Below, one piece after another: positions 12,508 through 26,400 of a stretch of DNA of 64,000 bases. A program made the position numbers and the translations under genes. The notes beneath the pieces are model-generated. The model was given only the letters and a program-made list of their open reading frames with translations. It ran no database searches and was not told the DNA's origin. The DNA is from Apteryx mantelli (lineage: Eukaryota; Chordata; Aves; Apterygiformes; Apterygidae). Numbering within the stretch: the stretch's first letter is position 1; each line of letters opens with the position of its first letter. The stretch covers positions 34,368,583 through 34,432,582 of the forward strand of contig NC_089985.1 in the NCBI RefSeq assembly GCF_036417845.1. The letters are read 5' to 3'.

Positions 12508-12787
12508 GTCTGTTCAGAAAGGGAAGAGCCATTGGCAACAACATGAAGTTGTTCATGTCTCGCTGGGTGAGAAAGGCCAGGTCCCTGAGGACAATTTTTT
12601 ACCTCCACTTGCGCAGATAGAGAAGAAGTTTCATTGTTGACAAGGCAAGAGGCACCACTTCAATTTTCTGATTCTGTAAGTGCTCTACTCTTGCTCCCAA
12701 ATACTCACTCAGCTGCACTTTGATATTTCAATAGGTTTTCCTGCCACTCCCTTGGCCAGAGCAGATTTGGGCCCTTTCTGAACAGAC
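12508..12787. mobile_element. Possible MITE-like element with 16-bp terminal inverted repeats
   Basis: GTCTGTTCAGAAAGGG at 12508-12523 is repeated as an exact reverse complement at 12772-12787, bounding 280 bp with no open frame. Inside is a small palindrome (AACAACATGAAGTTGTT). No clear target-site duplication is visible at either edge. A non-autonomous DNA transposon is the simplest reading, but no family is recognised. Confidence 0.4.
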
Positions 12788-13640
12788 CCTCTTCATTACA
12801 CCTCTCTCTGCCTCCCACTTCCCAGAGCAGTGTTATCCCCAGATATCCCATCATTCTCCATCAATGAGCCCCAACGTATATAGGCCTCAACCAAAGGATA
12901 AGCACTTCCACAAACCTCCCTGCCTTTCTTTCCTCACCAGCACCAAGCTGCCTTTGTAAGATTATGACCATGTCTCACATCTGCAGACAGTTTCAAATGA
13001 TTCGGCCTTACACCTCCTACACGCCCTCCAACACGATTCTTTTCACAAGCCCTTCTACAACAATCCAGGTTCCTGCTTTAGACACTCAATATATTGTCTG
13101 TCCTCCCTAGAGTTCCTCCTCACCCCACCATCTCCAGCCTCCTCTTGCACACCCCCATCCCAGGTCAACACCCCATATACTTACCCTGTATCCCTTATGT
13201 CCTCCCTGCAGTACACCTATGTCCCAATCACACTCACTAGTCTTGCCCTGTAGGACCTTCTGTTCCCTCCTTCATTTCTTAGGTTTGGTCAACCTTGCGC
13301 TTGACAGCCAGCTATCTATGAAGTTAGGATGGACAACTTGCAATCTATTTTGGACAGAAAGTGACAGGTCTGTCATAGACAAGCAGAAGCTTGAACTCAT
13401 AAAGATGGCAATCTAATTTACCAAAAGACAAAGAATTAAGAGAAGAAATTAAAAGGAAGGGATCCCTGGATCCCCTATAAAATTCTTGCAAGGGAAGATG
13501 ACAGATCCTTCAGGAAACAAACCAAAGCAACAAATGAAGAGGTAGAAGGAAAACCAGAAGAAACCAAGGACTGAAGAAATTTCAGGGACACAGAAAGGAC
13601 AGAAGGCACACCAAAGAAGATCTAGGATGCAATCAGGCAG
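12788..13640. other. Pyrimidine-rich then purine-rich block
   Basis: About 12788-13280 is strongly C/T-rich on the plus strand, with many CCTCC and TCCC runs. From about 13390 to 13640 the bias flips to A/G-rich (AGAAG, GGAAG runs). No coding sequence is supported. The open frames in both halves are low-complexity products of the bias. Confidence 0.5.
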
Positions 13641-13649
13641 AAGGACCTC

Positions 13650-16600
13650 CAAATGAAGACGACTCATTTGGTGAGTTTCAAGTTCAAAGGCATAAGGGGG
13701 ATGGGGTGGTACTAGAAGTGGCAAGCAAGGGCAAGCATTTTTTAAGATGAATGAACAATTTGGGAGAGCAAAGTACCAACACAGATTGTGTTCATAATAG
13801 GTCAGATCCTGGCATTTGGGAGAAAGTGTTTTCCAACAGAAAGAAAACTACATCATGAGGAAGGAAGTCTTGAAGTGACTAAGCCAATGAGTTTGAGAAA
13901 CATCTGCCACACAACTTCTCCATTTCCAAGGCCCTGATGTGGGGAAGACATGGGCTTCTTTTCTGAAAGGGTTTTGCGAACTCTGAGCACAGAAGTACAA
14001 AATAAGCATCAGCTTTAGATTATTTTACAAGAAGGTTATAGTAAGAATTTCTTCACTTCCCTCTTTTGGAAAAAGGCATGCAACACTTGTTTGCCTAAAT
14101 TCACAGCTGAGCTGGATTTGGAGCTTGAAATTAGCCTGCTTTTCTCAGTGAAAACATGTGATAAGGCTACAAAGAATCAGAGTTCATCAAGGCACCCACA
14201 AAAAAATATTTCCTACCTTTTGTTCAGCTCTACTCCTATTTAAAGAAGTTGTGTTTTTACACTTTAAGACGCTTTAACAGCTGAATTAGTTTTGACAACC
14301 TATGCTTCTTTTTTGGTAGGAGAAAGATTGATACCTGCTGTTTAAAATCACTATCGCTGATGATTTGTGGGCCTATAAAGATAGTAAATGTAATTATCAG
14401 TTTAGGGAAAGAAAAACAAACATCATTTCACTTTTCTCCCTTAGACCTTTGGACCAGCTTGCATCTATGACAGTATTGCATTTGTATTCCAGCCAAATGC
14501 TATGATATCTAGTGTCATATCAGACAGAACAAAGTCAAATGGATCCAGAAAACAAAAAAAATAGAGGTGTTTGGGATTTTTAACCAGCATGCAATAGGTC
14601 CACTAGCACTGGCTTTAAGGTTAAAAAGATGTCACTTTATTAACACAGCACTGAGGTTTGTATATGCCACTGCTGCTGTGAAAACAACTACAAACGCAAC
14701 TGGGAATCAGAAAGCTCTCAACAGAGCACCTTATTGATGGAGGAGACTGAATTGATCCAAATAGGATAATTCACCGTGTTCCACTTTTCAGCTGGGAAGG
14801 TTCAAAGTGTTCAGATGGATTTCTATGTAAATGAGAAGAACAGAATAATTTTGCTCAACTTGTACAAATGCCGGAAGAAGAAGTACACAATGAAATGTGC
14901 TCCCACACAGACACCACGATTTACATCGGCAGAAAAGAGGAAGGGAGGTTAAAGTCGGAGAAAATTGGAACTAGAAGCATGCACCACTGCATTCAGAGCC
15001 AAAACACTCGGCACTTACAGATCAATATTAGATCTGTGAATAGGACACTACTTAGAAATTAAAAAATGGTTGTCTGTACAAAATGGCAGTTGTAGATTAG
15101 TGAATAAGTAATCTCAGCTTGTGAAATGAAATACAGAAGCTTATGGCTTTGGGGATGTTAATAGATTGATTTTTTTTTTTTAATCTTATATGTCTCCCAT
15201 ACCCCTGAACAGAGGTAAATTCTGCATCAGTTGTCATCCTTATTCTGCAATGTTACCTTCATTTAACGACACTGCAGCCAAACAGCTCTAACAATGAAAA
15301 CTTATGGTGCCCTTCATTACCATGAGCTCTATGAGAACTCAGAAGTCAGCCTTTTAGTGAGAAACAGCATTTTGAATGAGTCAGTCCTCAACCTGTGTTT
15401 GCTTAAAGAGAGGCATTTGTCATCTCAACGAGGAGATTTTTTTTATCTACTACTTATCAGAGCGTAAGAGAGCTTCATCAGGATCAAGGCCACGGTCCTT
15501 TACACGCTGATAAGGCCACCAGCAGTCCTACTTTTTCTCTAGTATTTTTTCCTTCTGTTACAATGTGCAGCCAAAACCAATTGTTACCAGTTAAGGATAT
15601 ATACATAGCTGAACAGATCCTTTGTCTTAGGCAACGGTACAACTAAACAGTGTAGCTCTGAAAAGACAAGGAATTAAAACCCACAGTTGCATTGCAGGAC
15701 AGTTTTCCTCATCTCCCAAGCAATTCAGGTGCAATCTGAGCACGTGACCAGAGTCTATGGGTCGCCCTCTTCCAAGTCATGTGCTGCAGCCAAACGTACT
15801 TCACTTCTGGTTCATTGACGGTCATCTCTCTCTCTGGAGAGTGACCTTTTAACTGTGTGTATCCTTTTTCAACTGTTAGCTCCCAGCCCTAGCAAAACAG
15901 CTGTAACTCTGGCTGCAATCCAGACTTAACATAAGTAGTTTTTGACCTCTTGATACAATGACATTTTACACGGTTCCATTGGATGACCTCTTTGCTAAGA
16001 GCCTGCTATTAAAATAAGCCACCATATGCAAACCACAATCATCCTGAGGTAGTTGTCCAGTGACACTTGGCCACGGCCTGGTCCTGTATGGTATTCACAG
16101 ACCAGCTAATTCTTCTCACCACTTCTGAATCAAACATACAGCGTTGAAAACAGTGATGTTCTGCAGGGCCCCCTCAGTGCATTTTAACAGTGTCCAAGCT
16201 TTAGTTCTTTTTGATTTAGTGTCCAAGCCCTCTTGCAGTTTAAAAACAATTACATCTTTCCTATCTAAAGGCTTTCAAGCTCCATTAGGAGCTGCAGGTA
16301 TTATTATATTAATATATAATATAAATAAATAAATAATATATAGATATATATTATTTGCCTCCTATCCTGGCTAGTGGTATTGCAGCAATCCATAAAATCA
16401 GCTCTCACCAGAGTGCAAACCAAAAGACCTCTGCATCCCCAATGGAAACGAGCTGCCTGAAGCAAGCATTGCTGCTTCAAGGGGGAAGGTTTGAAGCAGA
16501 GGCACCAGGGTACGAATCTGACCACTTCGACCTCAGCAGTGATTGACGTGTAAAAGTTGCCAATGTTTAGTCACTCCTCTTTGCTCCACAGCAGCTAACT

Positions 16601-17276
16601 AGCCCCTGCCCTCAAGTGCTCAAGTGCCACTGGGTCTAAGCTGCATTTAGCTTGGATTTTGTTGATGAAAGGGCTTTGAAACCAAAAGTTTGTCTACTGT
16701 TACCAACTTTTCAGCTATCCAATGGAGGTATTATCACTTTCTACAAACTCTGCTTCCCTTGAAAAATCAAGACATTTTACTTAAGAGGTTAAATGAGGAC
16801 TTGGATGCCAACTTGAAAATGCTGACTTACATAACATCTCAAGTAAATGTATGTAGCATGTATCAGTTGTCTGAAGGATACAGGTTCTGTGCCATTTATG
16901 CAGAGGTTATTAGCAAGTCCTTGGCAATGCAGGGTAGGCTGTTGGTGTTTAATTGCAGGGTCACGCAAAGCACGAGCAGCTATTTGCTTGCATGAGCAAC
17001 TGTGTCAGTGAATGGTAATTCGGAGAGGCAGCAACCTGGATTGCACTCCACTCTGAGTTTGTATTCCCCATCCCAGTCATCAGGAAATGAAATCTGAAAA
17101 AGTACATACATTTGAGCCTGCATGCTTGAGAGGCACCCGGATATTTGCATTGATTCAGTTATTGCAAGAGATACACTGATAATCATCATATAACTACATA
17201 TCAGTCTGCCTTCATTTTTTCTCATTCAGAGAGGACACAATGAGAAATCATTAGTTTACTTTTGGTTTCAGTACAA
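13650..17276. other. Non-coding stretch
   Basis: AT-rich unique DNA. There is a T-run at 15171-15181 and an AT-rich TATAAATA-type stretch at 16299-16352. No gene, RNA or recognisable repeat was seen. Confidence 0.6.
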
Positions 17277-17405
17277 AATAAGGCACTCTCTGAGGCAGGG
17301 ACCATCCTTTCCATCATGTTAGCAGAGCACTTATAGCAGTGAGGTCCTGGTCCAGGACTGGGGTTGCTAAGCAATATGGAAATACAAATAATAAATGAAT
17401 AACAA
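17277..17405 (+). repeat. Ancient L3/CR1-type 3' end relic
   Basis: The order GAGGCAGGGACCAT, AGCAGAGCACTTA, TGAGGTCCTGGTCCAGGACTGGGG, a decayed 'ctaggcgctac' and AATACAAATAATAAATGAATAA matches the conserved 3' end of an old amniote LINE widely seen in reptile genomes. It is strongly diverged. The family name is from memory. Confidence 0.5.
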
Positions 17406-20400
17406 CCACCTGCAAAAGATTACATGCTGAATTGTACCTTACCATGAAAGCTTAGGTTTCAAATGTCATTTGGATTCAAATTTGCTGAAATTAAACTAAA
17501 AAAGATGGAATGATTATTGTACAGAATATTTTCAGATATGTAAACAATTTCTTTCCTATTACTGTGATTCACTTTAGGGTTTGTTTTTTCTTTAGGGCAT
17601 TTAAAGCACATAGCTCAGTGGAATAAAATGGCTGGTTTACTCGTTACAGCACAGACTTGAAACTGCTTAAGTATATTTTTCTGTCAATGTGTATTTGTGA
17701 TTCCCATGGTTATTTAAGAGGTGACTGTTAGTCTGTGTACAAATGTGTTGTTAGCATGACTGAGGTCAAAACAGCGTTTGCATTCTACATCGGAGATTAA
17801 GAGCTGTGCATAAGAAATCCTCTTTACAATGCACAATGTAAACACACCATACAAGGAAATCTCACAAAAGAAACTTCCCCTCAAGGCCACTGCTCTATGT
17901 GCCCTGAAGCTTGAGCAATACATTTGCTACTGTGTATCCCTTCGGAAGGCAGATTCCTCCCCTGCACGCTGGGTTTCTAACCCATTGGAAAGATTCCCAT
18001 TGACTTTAATAGGCAGACGTTTCAGCCCCGCACTAAATCCCATGTTTACGGCCAACTTCAGGGCTGTGGTTGAATCGCACAGACCATGAAGAGGGTCAGG
18101 GAATGCAACAATATCTTCAGACTTGGGGCTTTAGGAGCACGTTATGTGTCTGGAATTTGATCCAGATAAAGAAAAGAAAAAAAAAAAAAAGATGACTTTT
18201 TAGGTTTGTGTTACCCTAGAATCTATGGACAAGCACCTAGAAGAAAAGGCTCACTAGAATGGGGCAGATTTCTGTTCTCCTCACAGCAGTCCAACAGAAA
18301 TAGCTGAGGGTAATCCTCAAGCGAAAGGGCAGCTCGTGCCATGGAGAGGGAGCAGTGCACTACTCATTGAAAGAAACAGCTGGAGGCAAAATCTGTGGTA
18401 ACATGGGTTCCTAGACTTAAAAAAAAGCTAGATGAAAATGAGAACAGCCATTTCACTTGCAAATTATTACATCTTTGTGAAGCACCATGCTGACAGGGTA
18501 AAATAGGAACTCCCCACAAACCAAACTAATTCAGAGTCATTCTGGCCTCAAGTGGAACTGTGGGAACTAGAGTCCTTCAAGGCACTACTACTTCTTTCTT
18601 CCCTGAAACCCCAATAGCACATCTCACTCTAACCTTAGGTATCTCCATCACTTAAGGGTTCCACTCAGACACCTCTTCCTACCTTGTGCCAGGAGCCACA
18701 GTCACCTTCCATGTGTCTGCTTTCAAAGCAAAACCATGAAGGAACTTGACTTATCTTGGCTCGCAGTGAACAGGTTTAAGCTTGTGCTTACTGTAAATCA
18801 AAAGCTCTCACAAACGAGCAGTTATACAAAGCAGCAATTTGCTAAGCTGCAGCAACTTAATTGGAAATCTGAGCCCTCGTCTTCAAAGATTATCCTGCCT
18901 AGGGATAAACATTGTACTCAGCCTTTCTATACCACTGGGGATAGAGTGTATCGAAAACAAAACAAAAGGAGTGAATTGGCACAAACTAGTGGTGCTAATT
19001 TTTCAAGTTAGAAATTTACAACCGGACTGCTTTCTCCTCCAGAAGGCCTGGTTCAGTGGCAGCAGCTTGGCTTCAGAGGACAGACAGGTAAAGCTGTGTG
19101 CATACACTGAAGTGGCAGCTTCCAAGGGAACAAGTTATGTTTTGGACTCTAGAGAAAGGAAGGAAGTCAAGGCAGTGCAGAGGCAACAGAGTAAAATATA
19201 CTAATCCGAACTACAAGGGAAGTGCTATGTTACACAGCCAGATGCTAAGCTTGGTACTCATTTTTTCATGAATGCACGCTCTGTAACTTAGTTACTTAGG
19301 AGATTTCACTTTGCGTTATTACTTAAGCTCACGATCACTCCATGCTCGAAGATTAATCTGCACAATAAACACAACAATGACAAAACAGAATTGGGGGCAC
19401 CAGGGAAAAACGCGGATATTTGTTTTTTCAGAGATATTACACATGAAGTCGGAGAGCTGGAAAGTTCCAAATGAATCTTGCCAGAAGTGCTACTCAAATA
19501 GCAAATACAGATGACTATGGCAATACATACTAGCAGTTCATGTGAGCTACTAATCTAAGATAAATAAATAAATAACAATGGTGAAGTGAAGCTCAGCCTG
19601 GTATTATAACAGTACCCAGGAAAAGCACACATATGGTACCCCCAAGAAAGCAGATCCACCAAAACATCGGTGGCTAAATATCCAGGCTTCAGTTTTCAAA
19701 GCCGCCCAAGAGCTTTGACAACTCAGTTCCCATTAAATTAATCTTCCAGATGGCTTTCCAGATCTTGGCCTTAAGTTTGCATTAACACATACCACATTTT
19801 CTAAAAACCTTTGGATAGTCTGCTGAAAAAAAAAAAAAAAGTACATTGACTTTTAGAGCAGAGGACCCAGGATTATGTCTTCAGTGTTCATTACTGTCTT
19901 AACACATGACGCTAAACAAGTTACCAGCTCCTTGTTTCTGAGCATTATCAGTCATTCACAGTCAGGAAAACAACCCACTCCACTGGGACAATCTGAGGCT
20001 TCATTAAATGTTTACAAACAGTTTTAGAAGAGTGAGATACAAATCTACATAAAAACAAAGGTAGTTTTACATAAGCCCTGGTTAATCACACACCTCTGGC
20101 ACAAAGAAGAGGGACTATTCTAGAGGCATCTACTAACAGTACCATTCATCACTGTGAAGCAGCAGAGATCCCTCAAAATGACTTTCACGGATGGAATAAT
20201 GGAAGTGGGATAAAGTATGACCGTTTAAAATACAAGTTCTCACAAAGCAGGAACTCAAAGGAAAATAACAATCTCTGTGGGTTCACCAATTACTGCAAGT
20301 CCCCAGCATGACAAAGCCAAAAAAGAGCAGAAGATATACCAAGTAAGCTATTTCTAGTGAGATACTGTCACTGTATAAGGTAATGTTACCAGCCCAGATA

Positions 20401-23400
20401 GAATTCAGTACAAAGCATCACTGATCAAGAAAGATCAGACAAATATTTTAAGTTGTTGTCTAGGATAAGCAAATAGTTGAGCCTATTTTACAAGTGAAAT
20501 TTAAAAAAACAGCTCAGCCTATCAAAGGCAGGCTGGATATGATCTCTCCTAATCTCATAAAAGACAGAAAACAGCTTCTAAAACTAGGCAATAACATTCG
20601 CTCAAGAACAAATAGGCATATACTCGTCATGAATAAATTCAAACTGGAAAACAGAGGGAAAAAAATCAAGTCGTGCCTGAAGAATAATGTTCTAGAATCA
20701 CCTTCCAATAGGTGTAGAAAGAGCAGAACAGCAACTGATGTCACCTACGTAACATGGTGCCTTTGACACTACGGGTCTGGTGGTTCTAATCCTGTGTGAC
20801 CAAGTCTAACAGCAGGCCCACACACCTGCAGCGCTGTAGAACTGTTTGCTCCAAATTTAACAATAAAAGCTTGGCATTTAACAACTTTCTAGGTTTTGAG
20901 AGAACCTGTTTTAGTGCAGTCAAACAATTTCACTGTAGGAAGCCACAACGGAACAGATGCTCTTGGAAAAGTGTGTTACACTTCCCAGTGCTGAAATGAA
21001 CAAGCTGATCATCTACTTTATAAATATAGTTCCCTTTCCATAATAGACTGAAATGTTTACATTAACACACCCTAAATGCCACGATCTTATTTCTCCAGTA
21101 GCCTAAGCCTTCCACATTAAACTGAATTATCTGTTACAGTAATACACCTATCTTTGATTTGACTTGCAGCAATGCAATCTAGGCTACTGCTGGAATCTTT
21201 CCGTCACTGTTTATTCCCTCTCCCAAGGAAAAAAAAAATACCATGATGTATAGATTTCTGACTTGATAAGCTACTCATGGTTTAAAAACAATCACTCTCT
21301 GGATTTCAGTGTAATGACACACCCAGTATCCATAACACTCATTGACACGGTGCTCACATTTTCTATCGTCATCTTTAATACAGAAAATTAATTTGGAACC
21401 TTCTAGAGGCAAAATAACTCCAGACAAATTTCAGGACAGAAGAAGAGATTGGCACATAGCTCAGAGCACAAGAGACAGCTAGGGATTAGCAACAGCAGGA
21501 CTTTCTGTCCTCAGCTCAGAGTCCACTAACCAGTGTCATGGGATTCATGGTTTTGCAAGGATGTGGGTCATGGCAGAGAGGCGACACAGAAAGCCCAGGA
21601 ACCTGGAGGCAATTAAATCAGTGATGCAGCTGAGCATCGCCACAGGCAGGGAAAAGGGACTTTAACAGAGGGGAGAAGCTCCAGTCTCCCACAAGAAGGG
21701 ATGACTTTGGTTATACAGCTTGTAAAATGCAATCAATCACTAGAAAACCTCTCAAAAGAGGTCACTGGTTACTGAAATTTTGCTGAAATATTTAACATAG
21801 AGAAAAACCTGGAATAACAAATATGAATTCCTTTTATCATGCTTTTTACTAAATCAGATTCTCACAGAAATTCCTTTGAGGTCCCTGACAGTTCAAATAG
21901 GTAACCCTTGTATGCAGATTAGCAGCAACACTGGCCAACAAGATATTCTTCTGCTGACAACTATTCTAGCTATTCTTCATAGCTAACAGCCAAAGATCCT
22001 CACACTTTCACAGATTTGCCTGAATAAGCATCTACTAAGGTGGCAGAATATTCACTGGAAGCTTCTGCAACAGGAAGAAAATACATCAGCCAACAAAAAC
22101 CTGATCCCTGATTTCCTAAACAGATGGGATCTCTTTAGCATTCTTCCATGAAGGGTTAGGGACCAGCAGGTAAACAGAGATCACAGCTGCTCAGGACCCA
22201 CAAGCAGGACACAACTGCAGGTATGTTGCTTTTTGAAGAAGAAACTGCCATGCAGGAGGAACTGGTTGGAGGACGTCGTCCCCGAATACTGGCTAGGGAG
22301 CAGCACAGCTGCAAATGCATGTACCAGGCTCTGTAGTCTGGTCTGCAGATCACTGAAAAATCCCCCAAGTGCAGACTCCTTGTAATGTCCCACGGGTTAC
22401 AAAGCTTGAATACCATAAACTTTTAATATTAACCAGACAAGAGGAGTCTTAAATGCTGCCAAGCTGAGAGTGTGGTGGTAGATAATACACTAACACCCCA
22501 GAAACATCAAAGTTCCACATCAAACTCCAGAAAGATACCAAAATTAGTAGGAGTCAAAACTATTGCCCCTGCTGGGACAACATGCTTGTGCTCTACCTGC
22601 GGAAGAGTGAAGGATGTGGCGGGGCTCAGGGCCCCTCTCCTCTTATCTGGGAGGGCACAGCGATCTCTCTTCTTGATATGATTTTTGTTTACATATTTAA
22701 TCTGTTCTGACCTTCAGAATTCTGACAAGCAACAACTTTCGTTAAGCCACCTCAGAAGAGAAAGTAGTTCCTCATCTTCTCTCTGAGGTTAACTTAGAAT
22801 GTAAGCTATTTAGCAGGCAAAAATCAAACAAAATATGTATAGTCCTATCTAAAGCAACCTCTAATTTATCAGAGCAGATACAACAAGGGCAGATGGAGAG
22901 AGCAAGATCTTCTCCTGGCACATTCCTTTACGGGGTTTCATTGGATGTTCCAGAACTAAGTAATTCCAATAAATGATTATGTCTCTCTACAAGAATATCC
23001 TCTCTAAGATATGAAACAGCATGATGATAATGGCTTTTCACCTTTCTTTGGCAACTTACAGGTATCCTCCACCAAGGAAACTCCGTAACTTTGTCTTGAA
23101 GATGGTATAAAATCTAGCAACAGTAAGATGACTGCAGCATCCCTTCCTTTTAATTTTTTATCTTGGTGTCCTCTTTTCTGTGAAACACTGTTTACCTGTT
23201 GCTCTTTTAGCCTGGTTCCATACTGTAACCCATTTGGCTGGCTTAATGGAACGTGCTGTTACGAATATAGGAATAAACAGTAAAGCAAAGAGGAAGAACA
23301 TGCTCTGTCTCATTGCTGGCACATGTACAGTACTTAGTCAAAGAGAAAAGCATATTAGATATAAATACCCATTCTAAGACCAATATTTCCATGACAGAGC

Positions 23401-26400
23401 TATACTTAATTATACAGTAAAATGGGAATTACACTGTAACATCAATTGGGCAAGAAACAATTAAGTATCAGTTTGTTCTACAGAGGCAAATTAAGTTTGC
23501 ACCACAAAATGAAATTACAACTATCATATATGACATCCTAATACAAAGTGACATGCGTCCTAAAACATGAGATTGTATCATGTTAATTAAACCAAATACA
23601 GTATTTAAGAGAATATCAAGAACCCATTTATAGAAGGTATTTCCATAAAACTCAAATGAATTTGCATAGACATAAAGGAAAAGTGTTACAAAAATGAGTT
23701 GATACCTAGAAAATATGTAGCAGTGGGAGACTGAAGAAACCCAGTCTATTGAAAAGAAGTTCTTGAGATGACTCAGTTACAGCACTGAAGTAACACTGAG
23801 TCAAGAGAATATTAAGACAGACACATCAGGAACTAGTAATTGGAAATAAATCCAAAAAAAATCACATTAGAAAATGGCACAAGTTGAACAGTAAGGGTAA
23901 TTATCCACTAGAATAAACTACTGAAGGAAATGATGGACTTAACGCCTGTGATGCCTTTTCAAACAACACTGTTTGCCCTTCTAAAAAGCATGTTGTAGTC
24001 CAGGAAATGTTTCTCTTCAAAGGAGCAACTGAGGTTCTCCAATGGGTTCTATGGTGACCCCACCATCTCATCTAATGACCTGCTAGAAGAAACACCACAG
24101 CCTGCAGTCTCTCCACCTGTCTTTAGACATGCAACTCAGATGGCTAGGAACATACTTCCCAAAAACTGTACTTAGGTAACAGAATATTGAAATAGTTCTC
24201 TCTTTCTAAGATCAACTGGTAGCTGTTTTTCCTACAGTAAATGGAAGCCCTAGAAGGCAATTTAAGTCATATGTCAGTTTAATCTGTCAAAGTGACTATT
24301 GCTCTCCATTGTTCATGCAGAAATCTTATGGAAATGACAGTCCAAACTTAGGCACCACAATCAGGTGGAAAATTCCTAGGCCATTAAGTTTGTGAAATAG
24401 TACAGCATCCTCGTTTTGAGGAATGAAAGCTTTTAAGAGATACTGCCGAATGATCTATTCAGAAGAAACTCAGTCTTAGCGCTTGGAGATCTCCATGTAA
24501 CAGTAATTTTCTTCGCTACAATCTATGCTTTGGTGCTGCAAGAAAGAAAATGCTGCTATGTGAAGTTCCTGAACTGCAAAGAGTGCCTTATGGTGACTGC
24601 AACGCAACCAGATCTTCTAAAGAAATGCTCTAGCTCTATGTTACTTGTCTCCAAGAATAACAAGCAGGAATTTACTTTGGAACCCTGCTGCCAAACTGCC
24701 AGGCATGAACTGTGAAACATTTCTGTCTCCTTACCTTTACGGCAAGCACAGAAGACTGTCTTCTACTTGCAGAAGGAAGAGAAATGAAAAAGGAAGGCTA
24801 GGAAAACAGGAGCTGGCTAACATCTGGAAAATCATCAATTTGTGGATTTACATGGCACAGACAGATTTATATGGACTGTCAGAATGATGGTAAATTATAT
24901 CTGAAAACATACAGCTGTGTAACTGCAATAGATAGAGGTCCCTGACTACAGAAGAAAACACTGATTATTCTACTTGTTAAAGGTTAAATTCTTGGCACGT
25001 AAGAGTGATTGGACTTTTTTAATTAATAAAACTTCTCACTGATTGAAACCTTAAATGCCAGTCAATCTGTTTGAGATTTTGCTATTTGGCTACTGACTTA
25101 ATCTAAATTGCACAAATTAGTTCTCTGTGGGAAGGTGAAAAGGCCTACGTGACTCCTCCACAACCTATTCCTAGACATCCTGTACCATCAGACATACAAC
25201 CCTACTCCTCATTTGGCTGCTACTGAGTGATCTCAGCTTCATTTTAAGTTTAGAAATGTCATTGAGCATAAGTTACACATATTTACCAAAGTGGCAATGA
25301 ACAAATCTTTGCTGGTTGAGTTGCCTTTAGGGGAATATACCTGAAGAAAAGCCATCCCACTAAGTTGTATCCTATCAAGGGTGGTTCCTTGCAGGGGGTA
25401 AACTGGTCTTGGAAAGATGAAAGTGTCCTTGTAGCTGCAAAAAAACTAACAGATGTCAAGGCAACTTAAAAAACAATGCAGAAAAAATGTAAAATTGCAC
25501 TTTCAAGAGTTTTTTTGGCACTTCAGAATCTAAGACACTTCAAAAAACGTAAGAACAGAACAGTAACTTGGAGACAGGTTCTCCACCCCCGACAGCTCCA
25601 GTCAGGCTCATCTGGAGAAGTTTTCTTTACAAGGCACTCCCCATAAACCCTGCAGAAGAATCTGTACAGAAAGAGAAGAACACAGTTCATCTGACTTACA
25701 GACTCAAAACTTCCAAATGGACTACTTTTAACTATCAGTCAGCTGGTATCCCAACTTAAACATCATTTAGAAAGATGTCTCCCATCAAACGTCTATTCTG
25801 TTAACACAAGAAAAAATGAAAAACACACGGAAAGAATACAATTCCTTTTATCTAAACTGTAATTCAGTAAGATCTCCATAAACATTTGGGAAGACTTTAA
25901 AAGATATATTTGACTACCAAAAAAACAATATGAAACTCTCCCATGTAAGCTTTTTCATTCATCTGAATCTCATTTGGAAGGGGCTAGTACCAATGTGACA
26001 CGGCACTATCAAGACATAATCCCTACTGCTATCCCAGTACATCCTTCACATTCATTAGGGTTGTTACCAAAAGGTGTTCACAGCCAGCTCTTCTGATAAT
26101 CAGCCTATCCCATGAAACCTAAAGCTTTCTCTAAAAGAGTGAAAGCTCACGCTCAGTATAGAAGATGCACAAACACCAACAAGCATAATATTTTATGTTT
26201 CACAGGACTTCTAGCAATTGTTATGCTACAATGAAAGCTAAGCCCCCCCACCCGGCCCCCCTTGGGTGTTCAGTAATTTTTCATTGACTCAGTAATTTCG
26301 AATCACTGAAGACTAAAATTTAATATGAAAGCAGATAGCCTGATTCATTAAAATATATGCTAATAAGAGTTTAGATCTGTTAAACTTTCAATAAATGGCT

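Noticed and set aside
16690..16995. 101-codon plus-strand frame
   Set aside because: No homology recognised and no promoter, splice or poly(A) context; kept only as context for the relic after it.
19600..20160. Short words resembling AGBL4 motifs on the minus strand (a FLGG-like and a DEW-like stretch)
   Set aside because: Only four or five residues match, and the flanking residues do not continue the AGBL4 sequence.
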